From contig CAZCIX010000001.1 of NCBI GenBank assembly GCA_964498835.1, positions 1-64,000 of the forward strand: 64,000 nt of DNA. Reading direction: 5' to 3'. The position numbers were made by a program, and so were the translations under genes. Origin of the DNA: JAGKXB01 sp964498835 (GTDB lineage Bacteria > Pseudomonadota > Gammaproteobacteria > Burkholderiales > Burkholderiaceae_D). The notes beneath the pieces were generated by a model. It did not search any database. It had not been told where the DNA came from and was given only the letters and a program-made list of their open reading frames with translations. This document shows, piece by piece, positions 1 through 8,001 of this stretch (the first letter of the stretch is position 1; every line of letters starts with the position of its first letter).

Positions 1-387
1 AATGGGCATGCCGATGCCATTCGCGCATATGGTGAATTATTAACAGCAGCGAGAGCAGCAGGACGAATATCAGACACCGATTTGCTGACATTACTGCGCG
101 CTGAGACCGGATATGGCACCCCTGGCCTCTATGGCGCTTTGCGCTATGGGCGTGTCGATGCTGTCCTTGCATATTGCCAAGTAGTCAGAGAAATTGCTCC
201 TCAGCTCGATCAAGATCAAAAAAATCTGCTATTAGCTACGCTAAGAAATAGCCACCGTCACGAGGTTTTTTTTGGTGTTCGAAATTATTATTTTTACAAC
301 AAATTAAAGGAGGAAAATCCTGAGTTTTATCGTCAATTTAAAGCAACAAAACAAGCATTGAAAGCGCCTGTAAATAATTCTGTGTAA
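1..387 (+). CDS. C-terminal part of a helical-repeat protein (5' end outside window)
   Basis: The reading frame is open from the first base to a TAA at 385-387, so the gene starts upstream of the window. The visible 128 residues contain a degenerate repeat of about 48 residues: a unit with NGHADAIRAYGELL is followed by a unit with YGRVDAVLAYCQVV, the second preceded by GTPGLYGAL. The pattern (turn, Gly, short amphipathic helix, Leu-rich helix) suggests an alpha-solenoid array. The C-terminal tail is rich in aromatic and charged residues. Repeats of this kind occur in some host-directed effector-like proteins, but I cannot name the family with certainty, and no secretion signal can be judged because the N-terminus is missing. 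A similar unit is seen in the protein at 40200-40993. Function unknown. Confidence 0.7.
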   Translation, partial: NGHADAIRAYGELLTAARAAGRISDTDLLTLLRAETGYGTPGLYGALRYGRVDAVLAYCQVVREIAPQLDQDQKNLLLATLRNSHRHEVFFGVRNYYFYNKLKEENPEFYRQFKATKQALKAPVNNSV

Positions 388-548
388 GTACTTATTTAAG
401 CCTAAAAACGGCGATTGCCTCCGGAATTTTCTTGTAACGTCTTGGTTCCTGTCAGACGATCACCTCCAACGGTAACTATGAAACCGGACAGATTGCGTGT
501 TACAAAAGCGGACAGATTAAAAACACGCGACACACAACACAATTTTTG

Positions 549-577
549 TTGGCAAGAACAAATAAATTGTGTATAAT
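549..577 (+). promoter_or_regulatory. Sigma-70 promoter of the tRNA-Val/tRNA-Asp unit
   Basis: TTGGCA at 549-554 and a perfect TATAAT at 572-577 are separated by exactly 17 bases, and the -10 is preceded by TGTG (extended -10 character). It lies about 60 bases upstream of the first tRNA, with no other gene between. The match to consensus is the strongest of its kind that I noticed in the window. Confidence 0.75.
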
Positions 578-637
578 TCTTTTCCTTCAAGTGAGGTGAC
601 ATTCACTGAAGTGTTTTGTTGACTAAGCAGCGTAGTT

Positions 638-713
638 GGGTGCTTAGCTCAGTTGGTAGAGCGGCGCCCTTACAAGGCGTAGGTCGGGAGTTCGAGCCTC
701 TCAGCACCCACCA
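638..713 (+). tRNA. tRNA-Val (anticodon TAC)
   Basis: A 76-base cloverleaf. The acceptor arm GGGTGCT pairs with AGCACCC, the D arm contains AGTTGGTAGA, the anticodon stem GCGCC/GGCGT encloses the loop CTTACAA with anticodon TAC, and the T arm has GGTTCGA-like GAGTTCGAGCC. CCA is encoded at the 3' end. Probably co-transcribed with the tRNA-Asp 24 bases downstream. Confidence 0.96.
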
Positions 714-737
714 TCAGCAAAACGTTGTTTCAAATTA

Positions 738-814
738 GGAGTGGTAGTTCAGTTGGTTAGAATACCGGCCTGTCACGTCGGGGGTCGCGGGTTCGAGTCC
801 CGTCCGCTCCGCCA
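738..814 (+). tRNA. tRNA-Asp (anticodon GTC)
   Basis: A 77-base cloverleaf. GGAGTGG pairs with CCGCTCC, the anticodon stem CCGGC/GTCGG encloses the loop CTGTCAC with anticodon GTC, and the T arm has GGGTTCGAGTCCC. CCA is encoded. It is the last gene of the tRNA pair and is followed directly by a terminator. Confidence 0.96.
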
Positions 815-820
815 GCATTT

Positions 821-849
821 AAAAAAGACGAACTTAGGTTCGTCTTTTT
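821..849 (+). terminator. Rho-independent terminator after the tRNA pair
   Basis: Stem AAGACGAAC/GTTCGTCTT with a TTAG loop followed by a T run. The A run on the 5' side could make it work in both directions, so it may also end the tat transcript arriving from the opposite strand (tatC stops at 905). Confidence 0.85.
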
Positions 850-904
850 CATTTTCCGATTCAAACTTCTTCGGGTAATCTTTCGCAAAAAGTACTTCTT
901 TTAC

Positions 905-1678
905 TTACTCCCCGATCCCCCGCTCTTCCTTCCTCAAAAACATAGGCGTCACCCACAACCCAAGTTCATACAACAGGCACATCGGTATCGCCAGCGCGAA
1001 TTGGCTGATGATGTCGGGTGGTGTGACGATGGCGGCGATGATGAAGGCGGCGACGATGATGTAACGGCGGGCTGACTTTAGTTGTTCGATGGTGACGATA
1101 CCCATGCGGGCTAGCAGGATGACGACGATGGGGACTTCGAAGGCGGTGCCGAAGGCTAGGCACATGGTCATGACGAAATCCAGGTAGTTTTCGATATCCG
1201 GTGCGACGGTAATGGCGCTGGGAGCGGTGGTGTTGATGAAGTGGAATACGCGGCCGAATACGAAAAAATAACTAAATGCAATGCCTGCAAGAAATAATAA
1301 AGAGGAAGAAATCACTAAGGGCAGGATGATTTTCTTTTCGCGCAGATATAAGCCGGGCGCAATGAAGGCCCAGAGTTGGTACAACACCCAGGGCAAGGCT
1401 AGAACGAATGCAACTAGCAAAGTGAGCTTCATGGGGACTAAAAATGGTGCCAGGACGCCGGTTGCGATCATTTTTGCGCCGGCTGGCAGGGAGGCGAGCA
1501 TCGGTTGCGCCAGGAAGTCGTAAATCCTTGCGGGGCCAGGCCAGCAGAGCAAGATAGCACACATCAAAATGACGCCCAAAGCAGATTTGAGCAGGCGATT
1601 GCGTAATTCGATTAAATGGGAAATGAAATGTTCTTTTCCTTCAATTTTGTCTGTTTCGCCGGTTTGCTGCTTAGTCAT
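905..1678 (-). CDS. tatC: Twin-arginine translocase subunit TatC
   Basis: Core subunit of the Tat pathway, which exports folded proteins across the inner membrane; TatC with TatB binds the twin-arginine signal peptide. The 257-residue product has the N-terminal HLIELRNRL motif (family motif HL.ELR), about six hydrophobic segments and the conserved FEVP stretch. The frame is open further upstream to 1780, but the ATG at 1678 is preferred: it starts the family-typical N-terminus (MTKQQTGE) and overlaps the tatB stop as ATGA, implying translational coupling. Last gene of the his-hinT-tat cluster. A candidate client in this window is MsrB (39477-40043), whose N-terminus begins with a Tat-like RRQFL. 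Confidence 0.95.
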   Translation of the reverse strand: MTKQQTGETDKIEGKEHFISHLIELRNRLLKSALGVILMCAILLCWPGPARIYDFLAQPMLASLPAGAKMIATGVLAPFLVPMKLTLLVAFVLALPWVLYQLWAFIAPGLYLREKKIILPLVISSSLLFLAGIAFSYFFVFGRVFHFINTTAPSAITVAPDIENYLDFVMTMCLAFGTAFEVPIVVILLARMGIVTIEQLKSARRYIIVAAFIIAAIVTPPDIISQFALAIPMCLLYELGLWVTPMFLRKEERGIGE

Positions 1679-2169
1679 TGGAAGAAGGAAGAAGTAGTTT
1701 TCATGCCGGGACGATATCTGGCTACCCGTGCTGCGGCAGAGATAACGTGCGTTTTGCAACCTTGTTGTTGCTTGTACCAAGCGGGGATGGCGGAGCTGCG
1801 GTGTAGTTTTCTTCTACGGAAGCTTTGCACTTTGCGGGCATGCTGCTCAGCATAGTGCTCTTGCATCAACTCCATCGGGGAAGCTAAGGGTAGGTCAGTA
1901 TTGACACCACTATCCTTAACAGCGCTGGTGGCAGCGGCGATATCCCGTTTGATCGACTCGCTTGTTTCGTGCATGTTTTGCTGGATTTGGCGTAATTCAT
2001 CTAACGCCATTTCCTGACTGACTTCTGACTTGACCTGCGCCAGGTAACGCTGCGCGCGGCCGTATAAAGTACCAGCCATGCGGGCGACTTTGGGTAATCT
2101 TTCAGGGCCAATGACGATGAGCGCCACAACACCGATTAAGGCAAGTTTGGTGAGACCAAGATCAATCAT
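1675..2169 (-). CDS. tatB: Sec-independent translocase protein TatB
   Basis: TatB forms the substrate receptor complex with TatC. The 164-residue protein starts with MIDLGLTKLALIGVVALIVI, a single transmembrane helix, followed by the conserved G-P-E-R-L-P motif and an amphipathic helix, then a long charged coil and a basic C-terminal tail. The GPERLPK signature and long C-terminus separate it from TatA. It starts 12 bases after the tatA stop and overlaps tatC by four bases. Confidence 0.95.
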   Translation of the reverse strand: MIDLGLTKLALIGVVALIVIGPERLPKVARMAGTLYGRAQRYLAQVKSEVSQEMALDELRQIQQNMHETSESIKRDIAAATSAVKDSGVNTDLPLASPMELMQEHYAEQHARKVQSFRRRKLHRSSAIPAWYKQQQGCKTHVISAAARVARYRPGMKTTSSFFQ

Positions 2170-2181
2170 ATTGATAGAAAC

Positions 2182-2442
2182 TTATTGATGCCCAGTCGTG
2201 TTTTTTTCTTTGGCTTCGACGTCAATCGTGTTGTTACTTGTGTGTGTCTGATCGGCGAGGTGTTGTGGCTTGTCATTTTGCGCAGGCGTGGTGGATTTTT
2301 CTTCTTCGCCCTTAAGGCCGTCTTTAAAACCTTTGACCGCTTTGCCAAGGTCGGTGCCAATATTGCCGAGCTTCTTGGTGCCGAACACCAACATCACGAT
2401 GATTAATACGATCAACCAGTGCCAGATACTGAAGGTACCCAT
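2182..2442 (-). CDS. tatA: Sec-independent translocase protein TatA
   Basis: TatA oligomerises to form the Tat translocation pore. The 86-residue product has an N-terminal transmembrane helix (SIWHWLIVLIIVMLVFG), the FGTKKL hinge and the amphipathic helix LGKAVKGFKDGL, then a charged disordered tail. The ATG at 2442 is preceded by a GGAG ribosome binding site. It lies between hinT and tatB in the same operon, a gene order common in Burkholderiales. Confidence 0.96.
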   Translation of the reverse strand: MGTFSIWHWLIVLIIVMLVFGTKKLGNIGTDLGKAVKGFKDGLKGEEEKSTTPAQNDKPQHLADQTHTSNNTIDVEAKEKNTTGHQ

Positions 2443-2457
2443 GTTTTTCTCCTTGAA

Positions 2458-2838
2458 TTAGTTTGATCCGCCCACCCGCCATGGATGCGGGCCGCCTATC
2501 AGGTGGATGTGAAAGTGATGAACTTCCTGGCCACCATCTGGGCCGGTATTAATGATGGTTTTATAACCACCTTTGACTGGTAAACCATGTTCATCCAGCA
2601 TTAAACCGCAACCGTGTTCTATCGCCAGTTTTGGTACCAACGTGAGCATCCTGCCTAGCAATGCTGCATGTTGCTCATCACAATCAGACAGGCTGGCTAT
2701 ATGTTGTTTGGGGATGAGCAACAAATGGACGGGCGCCGCCGGGCGGATGTCTTTGAAAACGAGCACTTGTTCGTCCTCATATACCGAATCCGATGGGATT
2801 TTTTTGGCGGCAATTTTACAAAAAATGCAGTTTTCCAC
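2458..2838 (-). CDS. hinT: HIT-family nucleotide hydrolase (HinT-like)
   Basis: Histidine-triad purine nucleoside phosphoramidase. Near the C-terminus is the catalytic HIT motif HHFHIHLIGG; the N-terminus has CIFCKI and K-IPS, typical of the Hint branch. At 126 residues it is close to family length. Between hisE and tatA, as in many betaproteobacteria, so it is probably part of the his-tat transcript, although it has no direct role in histidine synthesis. Confidence 0.93.
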   Translation of the reverse strand: MENCIFCKIAAKKIPSDSVYEDEQVLVFKDIRPAAPVHLLLIPKQHIASLSDCDEQHAALLGRMLTLVPKLAIEHGCGLMLDEHGLPVKGGYKTIINTGPDGGQEVHHFHIHLIGGPHPWRVGGSN

Positions 2839-2872
2839 GGCGGCTCCGGTTTTGTGTTGTTAACGTTTGTAT

Positions 2873-3241
2873 TTAATTTCTGGATTCTTCCGCATCGCGC
2901 AACACATCTTTGCGTGCGGCTTTTTCTTCTAGACCTGAGATGCCTTCACGCCGTGCCAATTCCTGCAACACGTCTTGCGGTGTCAAGTCAAATTGCGCCA
3001 GCATGATCATGGAGTGAAACCATAAATCCGCGCATTCATACAACACTTTAGACGACTCGCCGCTATGCCGCGCATCTTTGGCGGCCATCACAGTTTCGGT
3101 GGCTTCTTCACCTATCTTTTTGAGGATGGCGTCGTCGCCTTTGGCAAACAGGCGTGAGACATAGGATTTGTCAGGATCGCCACCATTGGCGAGTTTGCGC
3201 GTTTCAATGATAGCGGCTAGGCGATTAAGCGTTTCACTCAT
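2873..3241 (-). CDS. hisE: Phosphoribosyl-ATP diphosphatase
   Basis: Second step of histidine synthesis: hydrolysis of phosphoribosyl-ATP to phosphoribosyl-AMP and diphosphate. It is a stand-alone, all-alpha MazG-like protein of 122 residues with the conserved KKIGEEATE and the E-x-A-D-L-W-F-H metal-binding segment (YECADLWFHSMI). In many enterobacteria this domain is fused to HisI; here it is separate, as is usual in betaproteobacteria. It follows hisI by 24 bases. Confidence 0.95.
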   Translation of the reverse strand: MSETLNRLAAIIETRKLANGGDPDKSYVSRLFAKGDDAILKKIGEEATETVMAAKDARHSGESSKVLYECADLWFHSMIMLAQFDLTPQDVLQELARREGISGLEEKAARKDVLRDAEESRN

Positions 3242-3265
3242 GTTGATGTTGTTTGTTTATTCTGC

Positions 3266-3664
3266 TTATTTATAAATATTTTCTGGGTCTTTTAATACGG
3301 GATCGACTGTTTCCCATTCACCGTCGTGCGCATCGCCCTCAAACTTTTGGAAAAAGCAATGATGCCGTCCAGTGTGACAGGCAATGCCACCGACTTGTTC
3401 TATTTTTAACAATATGACGTCGGCGTCACAATCAAGGCGAATTTCGCGTACTTTTTGGATATGGCCGGATTCTTCGCCTTTGTGCCATAGCTTTTTACGT
3501 GAACGGCTCCAGTACACGGCTTCACCCAGTTCGACTGTTTTGGCCAACGCATCTCTATTCATCCAAGCGAACATCAGCACGGTATTGGTGCCAACTTCTT
3601 GTGCAATGACTGGCACTAAACCGTGCTCGTCCCATTTGATTTTATTGCGCCATTGGGTACTCAT
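3266..3664 (-). CDS. hisI: Phosphoribosyl-AMP cyclohydrolase
   Basis: Third step of histidine synthesis: opens the purine ring of phosphoribosyl-AMP. The 132-residue protein contains the metal-binding CDAD motif and the Zn/Mg site CHTGRHHCFF near residues 100-110, plus WHKGEESGHIQ and the N-terminal VLMFAWMN. Its ATG overlaps the hisF stop by four bases (ATGA), so the two are translationally coupled. Confidence 0.96.
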   Translation of the reverse strand: MSTQWRNKIKWDEHGLVPVIAQEVGTNTVLMFAWMNRDALAKTVELGEAVYWSRSRKKLWHKGEESGHIQKVREIRLDCDADVILLKIEQVGGIACHTGRHHCFFQKFEGDAHDGEWETVDPVLKDPENIYK

Positions 3665-4422
3665 GCCAACCTCATTGGAATGCCTTGTTGGGCCATGAAT
3701 TGTTTCGCTTCCTGCACTGTATGTTGGCCATAATGAAAAATACTGGCTGCCAGCACGGCATCTGCTTTGCCGATTTTTATGCCATCCGCCAAATCCTGCA
3801 AACTGCCCACACCGCCAGAAGCAATGACCGGGATGCCGACGGCATCGGATACTGCACGGGTTAATTCCAGATTAAAGCCTATTTTGGTGCCGTCTCTATC
3901 CATGCTGGTTAAAAGGATTTCTCCCGCACCCAGTTTTTCCATTTTTTGTGCCCAAGCGACTGCATCTAATCCGGTGGCATTGCGACCACCGTGGGTGAAG
4001 ACTTCCCATTTGCCAGATGCGGTTTCTTTGGCATCAATTGCTACTACGATGCATTGAGAGCCGTAGGTTTGTGCAGCGTCAAACACCAATTGCGGATTCA
4101 CTACAGCCGACGTGTTAATGCTGACTTTGTCTGCGCCCGCATTGAGCAAGCGACGCACATCCGATACCACGCGCACACCACCGCCAACAGTTAAGGGGAT
4201 AAACACTTGCGAGGCCACCGCTTCAATAATCGGCAAAATCAAATCGCGTTCATCGCTGGACGCTGTGATGTCGAGAAAGGTAATTTCATCCGCACCCTGC
4301 TCGTCATAACGACGTGCGATTTCAACCGGGTCACCGGCATCGCGTAGGGCGAAAAAGTTCACCCCTTTGACGACTCGCCCAGCTGTGACATCCAGACAGG
4401 GAATGATTCTTTTTGCCAGCAT
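3661..4422 (-). CDS. hisF: Imidazole glycerol phosphate synthase, cyclase subunit
   Basis: Forms IGP and AICAR from PRFAR using ammonia delivered by HisH. The 253-residue TIM barrel starts MLAKRIIPCLDV with the catalytic Asp of the first strand, then KGVNF, PLTVGGGVR, the DRDGTK loop (second catalytic Asp) and IASGGVG phosphate-binding loop. The 176-base space between hisF and upstream hisA holds a palindromic repeat element, which splits what is normally a tight hisA-hisF pair. Confidence 0.97.
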   Translation of the reverse strand: MLAKRIIPCLDVTAGRVVKGVNFFALRDAGDPVEIARRYDEQGADEITFLDITASSDERDLILPIIEAVASQVFIPLTVGGGVRVVSDVRRLLNAGADKVSINTSAVVNPQLVFDAAQTYGSQCIVVAIDAKETASGKWEVFTHGGRNATGLDAVAWAQKMEKLGAGEILLTSMDRDGTKIGFNLELTRAVSDAVGIPVIASGGVGSLQDLADGIKIGKADAVLAASIFHYGQHTVQEAKQFMAQQGIPMRLA

Positions 4423-4471
4423 AAGAATAGTAAAAAATTATTAAAATTTAACTGAAATTGCCCATTAACCT

Positions 4472-4567
4472 CCGTCGTTCCCGCGGGTTTAGGCGGGAAT
4501 CCAGTGTCTTTTTCTATTTACTGCTAAAAGTCACTGGGTCCCCGACTAAAGCACTCGGGGACGACGG
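4472..4567 (+). repeat. Dispersed palindromic element, copy A (hisA-hisF spacer)
   Basis: The element runs from CCGTCGTTCCCGC to CGGGGACGACGG, so its ends are inverted repeats (CCGTCGT/ACGACGG). Inside are a left hairpin TTCCCGC...GCGGGAA, a central pairing CCAGTG...CACTGG and a right hairpin GTCCCCGA...TCGGGGAC. Near-identical or degenerate copies occur at 8002-8095, 11269-11364, 13126-13221 and 44928-45022, always between genes. This copy has the same orientation as the one at 44928. The copies lack coding capacity and resemble REP/MITE-type elements. This one lies inside the his operon. Confidence 0.9.
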
Positions 4568-4598
4568 GGGACTTAATTAAGTCTATAGAAAATTTTGG

Positions 4599-5366
4599 TT
4601 AAGAGTTTGTCAACGCATCAGCCCGTAACTGCGCCGACTGTAAATCCAACGTACCTTCATAAATCGAACGCCCGCAAATCACGCCTTCTATGCCGTTGTC
4701 TTGAACCGCACATAGCGCTTCGACATCTTTTAATTGATGTACGCCACCAGAGGCGATCACAGGGATTTTGATGGCTTGTGCCAATTTGACCGTCGCTTCC
4801 AGATTAACGCCACCCATCATGCCATCGCGGCCGATGTCAGTGTAGACAATCGACTCAACACCATAGCCTTCAAATTTTTGCGCTAAATCGATCACATCAT
4901 GGCCGGATAATTTGCTCCAGCCATCAGTCGCCACTTTGCCGTCTTTGGCATCCAAGCCAACAATGATTTGGCCAGGGAAGGCACAGCAGGCATCTTGTAA
5001 AAAGCCAGGGTTCTTCACCGCCGCTGTACCGATGATGATGTAGGAAAGACCATCATCCAAATAACGCTCTATCGTATCTAAATCGCGAATGCCACCACCT
5101 AATTGCACTGGAATTTCTGGAATATCGTTCTCGATTGCAAAATCCTGCACGACTTTCAGGATGGCACGCACGGCGTTTTCATTTTGAGGTTTACCGGCAA
5201 AAGCGCCATTCAAATCCACCAGATGCAAACGGCGCGCACCTTGTTTTAACCAGTGCAATGCCATGTCGGCAGGGTTTTCGGAAAATACCGTCACTTGGTT
5301 CATATCACCTTGTTTCAAACGAACGCAGTGACCATCTTTCAAATCAATAGCAGGAATGAGCAACAT
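4599..5366 (-). CDS. hisA: ProFAR isomerase (HisA)
   Basis: Fourth step of histidine synthesis: Amadori rearrangement of ProFAR to PRFAR. The 255-residue TIM barrel begins MLLIPAIDLKDGHCVRL, with the catalytic Asp in PAIDL; other marks are the QLGGGIRD and VIASGGV phosphate-binding loops and YTDIGRDGM with the second catalytic Asp. It lies between hisH (88 bases upstream) and the palindromic element that separates it from hisF. Confidence 0.97.
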   Translation of the reverse strand: MLLIPAIDLKDGHCVRLKQGDMNQVTVFSENPADMALHWLKQGARRLHLVDLNGAFAGKPQNENAVRAILKVVQDFAIENDIPEIPVQLGGGIRDLDTIERYLDDGLSYIIIGTAAVKNPGFLQDACCAFPGQIIVGLDAKDGKVATDGWSKLSGHDVIDLAQKFEGYGVESIVYTDIGRDGMMGGVNLEATVKLAQAIKIPVIASGGVHQLKDVEALCAVQDNGIEGVICGRSIYEGTLDLQSAQLRADALTNS

Positions 5367-5454
5367 GGCTGAGAAAGTCGTAGAAAGTTGTAAAAAGTAG
5401 TGGTTAATAACAAATTAATAAAAAAACAAACATGAAAGCGTGTTTAAACGTGTT

Positions 5455-6093
5455 TCACGGATTCCAACGAGTGAAATTTTTGTAGAGTTGCAAGCCCGCA
5501 GCAGCACTTTTTTCTGGATGAAACTGCGTGGCAAAAATATTGCCTTTCGCCACAGCACAGGTAAATAACGCACCGTAATGCGTTTGTCCCGCTATATCGG
5601 CAACATGATCGGGTACCGCATAATAGCTATGCACAAAATAAAAATAACTATCGTTGGCAATGCCATCCCATAAAGGATGCGATGTGGTTTGTTGCACCCG
5701 ATTCCAGCCCATTTGCGGTACTTTGTAGCGAGTGCCATCTTCCTGTAATTGATCCGCTAACTGGAATTTTTTTACCTTACCGGGCAACAATCCCAAACCG
5801 GGCGTATCACCTTCTTCGCTCCAGTCAAACAACATTTGCTCGCCTACGCACACGCCTAACAAGGGCTTGCTTTGTACTGCTGTCAGCAAGGCTTCTTGCA
5901 AACCGGATTCACGCAAGCTGCGCATGCAATCGGGCATCGCGCCTTGTCCAGGCAACACCAGTCGATCGGCGTTTTGTAAATCGGTGACCGAGTTAGAAAT
6001 TTTGACTTCCGCATCAGGCGCGACAAAGCGCAAAGCTTGCGCTACTGAGCGCAAATTGCCCATGCCGTAGTCAATAACAATAATTTTATTCAT
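5455..6093 (-). CDS. hisH: Imidazole glycerol phosphate synthase, glutamine amidotransferase subunit
   Basis: Class I glutamine amidotransferase that feeds ammonia to HisF. The 212-residue protein has IDYGMGNL at the N-terminus, the nucleophile Cys in GVCVGEQML (commonly G-I-C-L-G-M-Q, a small variation) and the catalytic His/Glu in QFHPEKS. Start and length fit the family. It is 43 bases downstream of hisB. Confidence 0.96.
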   Translation of the reverse strand: MNKIIVIDYGMGNLRSVAQALRFVAPDAEVKISNSVTDLQNADRLVLPGQGAMPDCMRSLRESGLQEALLTAVQSKPLLGVCVGEQMLFDWSEEGDTPGLGLLPGKVKKFQLADQLQEDGTRYKVPQMGWNRVQQTTSHPLWDGIANDSYFYFVHSYYAVPDHVADIAGQTHYGALFTCAVAKGNIFATQFHPEKSAAAGLQLYKNFTRWNP

Positions 6094-6136
6094 GGTGAAT
6101 CATGGTGATAATGTGCAAACTTATAAAGTTACAAAC

Positions 6137-6733
6137 TTACAAGCTGCCTTTAGTCGAAGGAACGATCCCAGCTGAGCGCGGATCCAATTCAATCGCCATG
6201 CGCAGTGCGCGGCCAAAAGCTTTGAAGACGGTTTCGCATTGGTGATGGGCATTTTCTCCACGCAAATTATCGATGTGCAATGAAACTAGAGCGTGATTGA
6301 CGAATCCTTGGAAAAACTCATGCACCAAATCCACATCAAATGCACCGATCATGCCGCGTTTGAATGGCACGTGGAATTCCAATCCTGGACGACCTGAAAA
6401 ATCAACCACCACGCGCGACAACGCCTCATCCAGCGGTACGTAAGCATGGCCGTAGCGGCGGATGCCTTTTTTGTCCTGCATGGCAAGCGCAAAAGCCTGA
6501 CCCAGCGTGATGCCGATATCTTCAACCGTATGATGCGCATCAATGTGCAAATCGCCTTGGGCTGAAATGTCCAGATCAATCAAACCATGACGCGCAATTT
6601 GATCCAGCATGTGATCCAGAAACGGCACGCCGGTATTCAGCTTTTGCTGACCCGTGCCATCCAGGTTGATGGCAACCTGGATTTGCGTTTCGTTGGTATT
6701 GCGGCTGACGGTGGCCGTTCTTTGAGTGGACAT
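6137..6733 (-). CDS. hisB: Imidazoleglycerol-phosphate dehydratase
   Basis: Dehydrates IGP to imidazole acetol phosphate in a Mn-dependent reaction. This is the monofunctional dehydratase (198 residues) without the phosphatase domain found in E. coli HisB. Metal ligands are seen in the two family motifs DAHHTVEDIGI and NAHHQCETVFKAFGRAL, and FLDHMLDQ is present near residue 40. It lies 89 bases downstream of hisC. Confidence 0.97.
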   Translation of the reverse strand: MSTQRTATVSRNTNETQIQVAINLDGTGQQKLNTGVPFLDHMLDQIARHGLIDLDISAQGDLHIDAHHTVEDIGITLGQAFALAMQDKKGIRRYGHAYVPLDEALSRVVVDFSGRPGLEFHVPFKRGMIGAFDVDLVHEFFQGFVNHALVSLHIDNLRGENAHHQCETVFKAFGRALRMAIELDPRSAGIVPSTKGSL

Positions 6734-6822
6734 AGCGATACGTTCGAAGAGAAATAGAAATTAAATAGAATGATGGAGATTGCAACAAACCGAGCATTTT
6801 ACCTATATTTTGGTACAAAATT

Positions 6823-7947
6823 TTACAGATCGCCAATTGCCTTAGGGATTGGGTTGGGGATTGCGTTTGGTATCGTGTTCAATATTGTTTTTAATGCGTG
6901 CAGAAATAATGCGTTTTCTTCCGCCGTGCTGACAGTGACACGCAGACAATTCTGCAATAAGGCATGCATTTTGCTGACGTTTTTAATCAGAATTTTGCGC
7001 TCCAACAAACGAGCGTGAATCAACTCGGCATCCAGTAGACGGATTAATAAAAAGTTCGCAGCGGATGGAAAAACTTCTATCCCTGGCAATGCACCTAATG
7101 CCGCCGATAAACTCGCACGTTCTGCACGTAATTGCGCTGCTTGGGCGTCGAATACAGCGATATGCTCCAACGCAAATTCCGCCGTGGTTTGGGTCAGGAT
7201 ATTGATGTTGTAAGGTGGACGCACTTTTTCAAATTCCGCCAGCAAAGCAGGATGCGCTGCCATGTAACCGAGTCGAATGCCGGCCAACCCCAATTTGGAA
7301 ACCGTGCGCATGACTAAAACGTTATCAAACTCCGCTAAACGCGGCATAAAACTGGTTTGGGCAAACGGTTGATACGCTTCATCAATCACCACCATGCCAA
7401 TACCGCTTTGCGCTTGAATAATCTCCAACATCGCTTGTTCGTCGAATAAATTGCCGGTGGGATTATTCGGATAAGCCAAGTACACGATAGCTGGCCTGTG
7501 CTCTGCAATTGCGGTCAGCATGGCAGCTTTATCCAGCGCGAAATCCGCTTGCAACGGCACGCCGATGAATTCCATGCCAGCGAATTGCGCCGACATCGCA
7601 TACATCACAAAACCCGGCACGGGTGCCAATACCTTGGCCCCTGGTTGCGCGCAGGCGATGGAAATCATGGCGATTAACTCATCCGAACCATTACCCAACA
7701 CAACATCAAAACCAGCTGGCACGCCTAATTTGTCACATAACGCCGCTTTGAGTGCGTGATAAGACGGCACCGGATAACGATTAAGTGCAACCTGCGCCAG
7801 TCGTTGGCTTAATTCTTGACGTAATGAGAGTGGTAGCTCGTAGGGATTTTCCATTGCATCAAGTTTGACCAAGCCGCTGGCGTCGGGTACGTGATAAGCA
7901 TGGAGGGCACGGATATCGGGGCGAATAATGTGGGTGATGGAGGGCAT
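6823..7947 (-). CDS. hisC: Histidinol-phosphate aminotransferase
   Basis: PLP-dependent transamination of imidazole acetol phosphate with glutamate. Class I/II fold: N-terminal LDAMENPY, GNGSDELI, YPNNPTGN, IDEAYQPF, and the PLP lysine in RTVSKLGLAGIRLGY. The catalytic core ends near KTI; the last 17 or so residues form an Ile-Pro-rich low-complexity tail (IPNAIPNPIPKAI) that looks like an extension by short tandem repeats. First his gene here: hisG and hisD, usually upstream in this order, are not in the window, and the neighbour is mnmE on the other strand. Confidence 0.95.
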   Translation of the reverse strand: MPSITHIIRPDIRALHAYHVPDASGLVKLDAMENPYELPLSLRQELSQRLAQVALNRYPVPSYHALKAALCDKLGVPAGFDVVLGNGSDELIAMISIACAQPGAKVLAPVPGFVMYAMSAQFAGMEFIGVPLQADFALDKAAMLTAIAEHRPAIVYLAYPNNPTGNLFDEQAMLEIIQAQSGIGMVVIDEAYQPFAQTSFMPRLAEFDNVLVMRTVSKLGLAGIRLGYMAAHPALLAEFEKVRPPYNINILTQTTAEFALEHIAVFDAQAAQLRAERASLSAALGALPGIEVFPSAANFLLIRLLDAELIHARLLERKILIKNVSKMHALLQNCLRVTVSTAEENALFLHALKTILNTIPNAIPNPIPKAIGDL

Positions 7948-8001
7948 AAAAATAAGTTTTGATAAATTCTAAAAAGATTAAACCGAAATTATCCACTACC
8001 A

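Noticed and set aside
402..602. 66-codon minus-strand frame upstream of the tRNAs
   Set aside because: It covers the strong tRNA promoter, has no ribosome binding site and its product resembles nothing; a chance frame.
5420..5455. GTGTTTAAAC palindrome and a TGTTTCACG half-parS before hisH
   Set aside because: Only one arm of a parS is present and the palindrome is short; not a ParB site on this evidence.
7989..7997. TTATCCACT, a one-mismatch DnaA box upstream of hisC
   Set aside because: Isolated, without AT-rich DNA or other boxes nearby; a single site of this quality is expected by chance.
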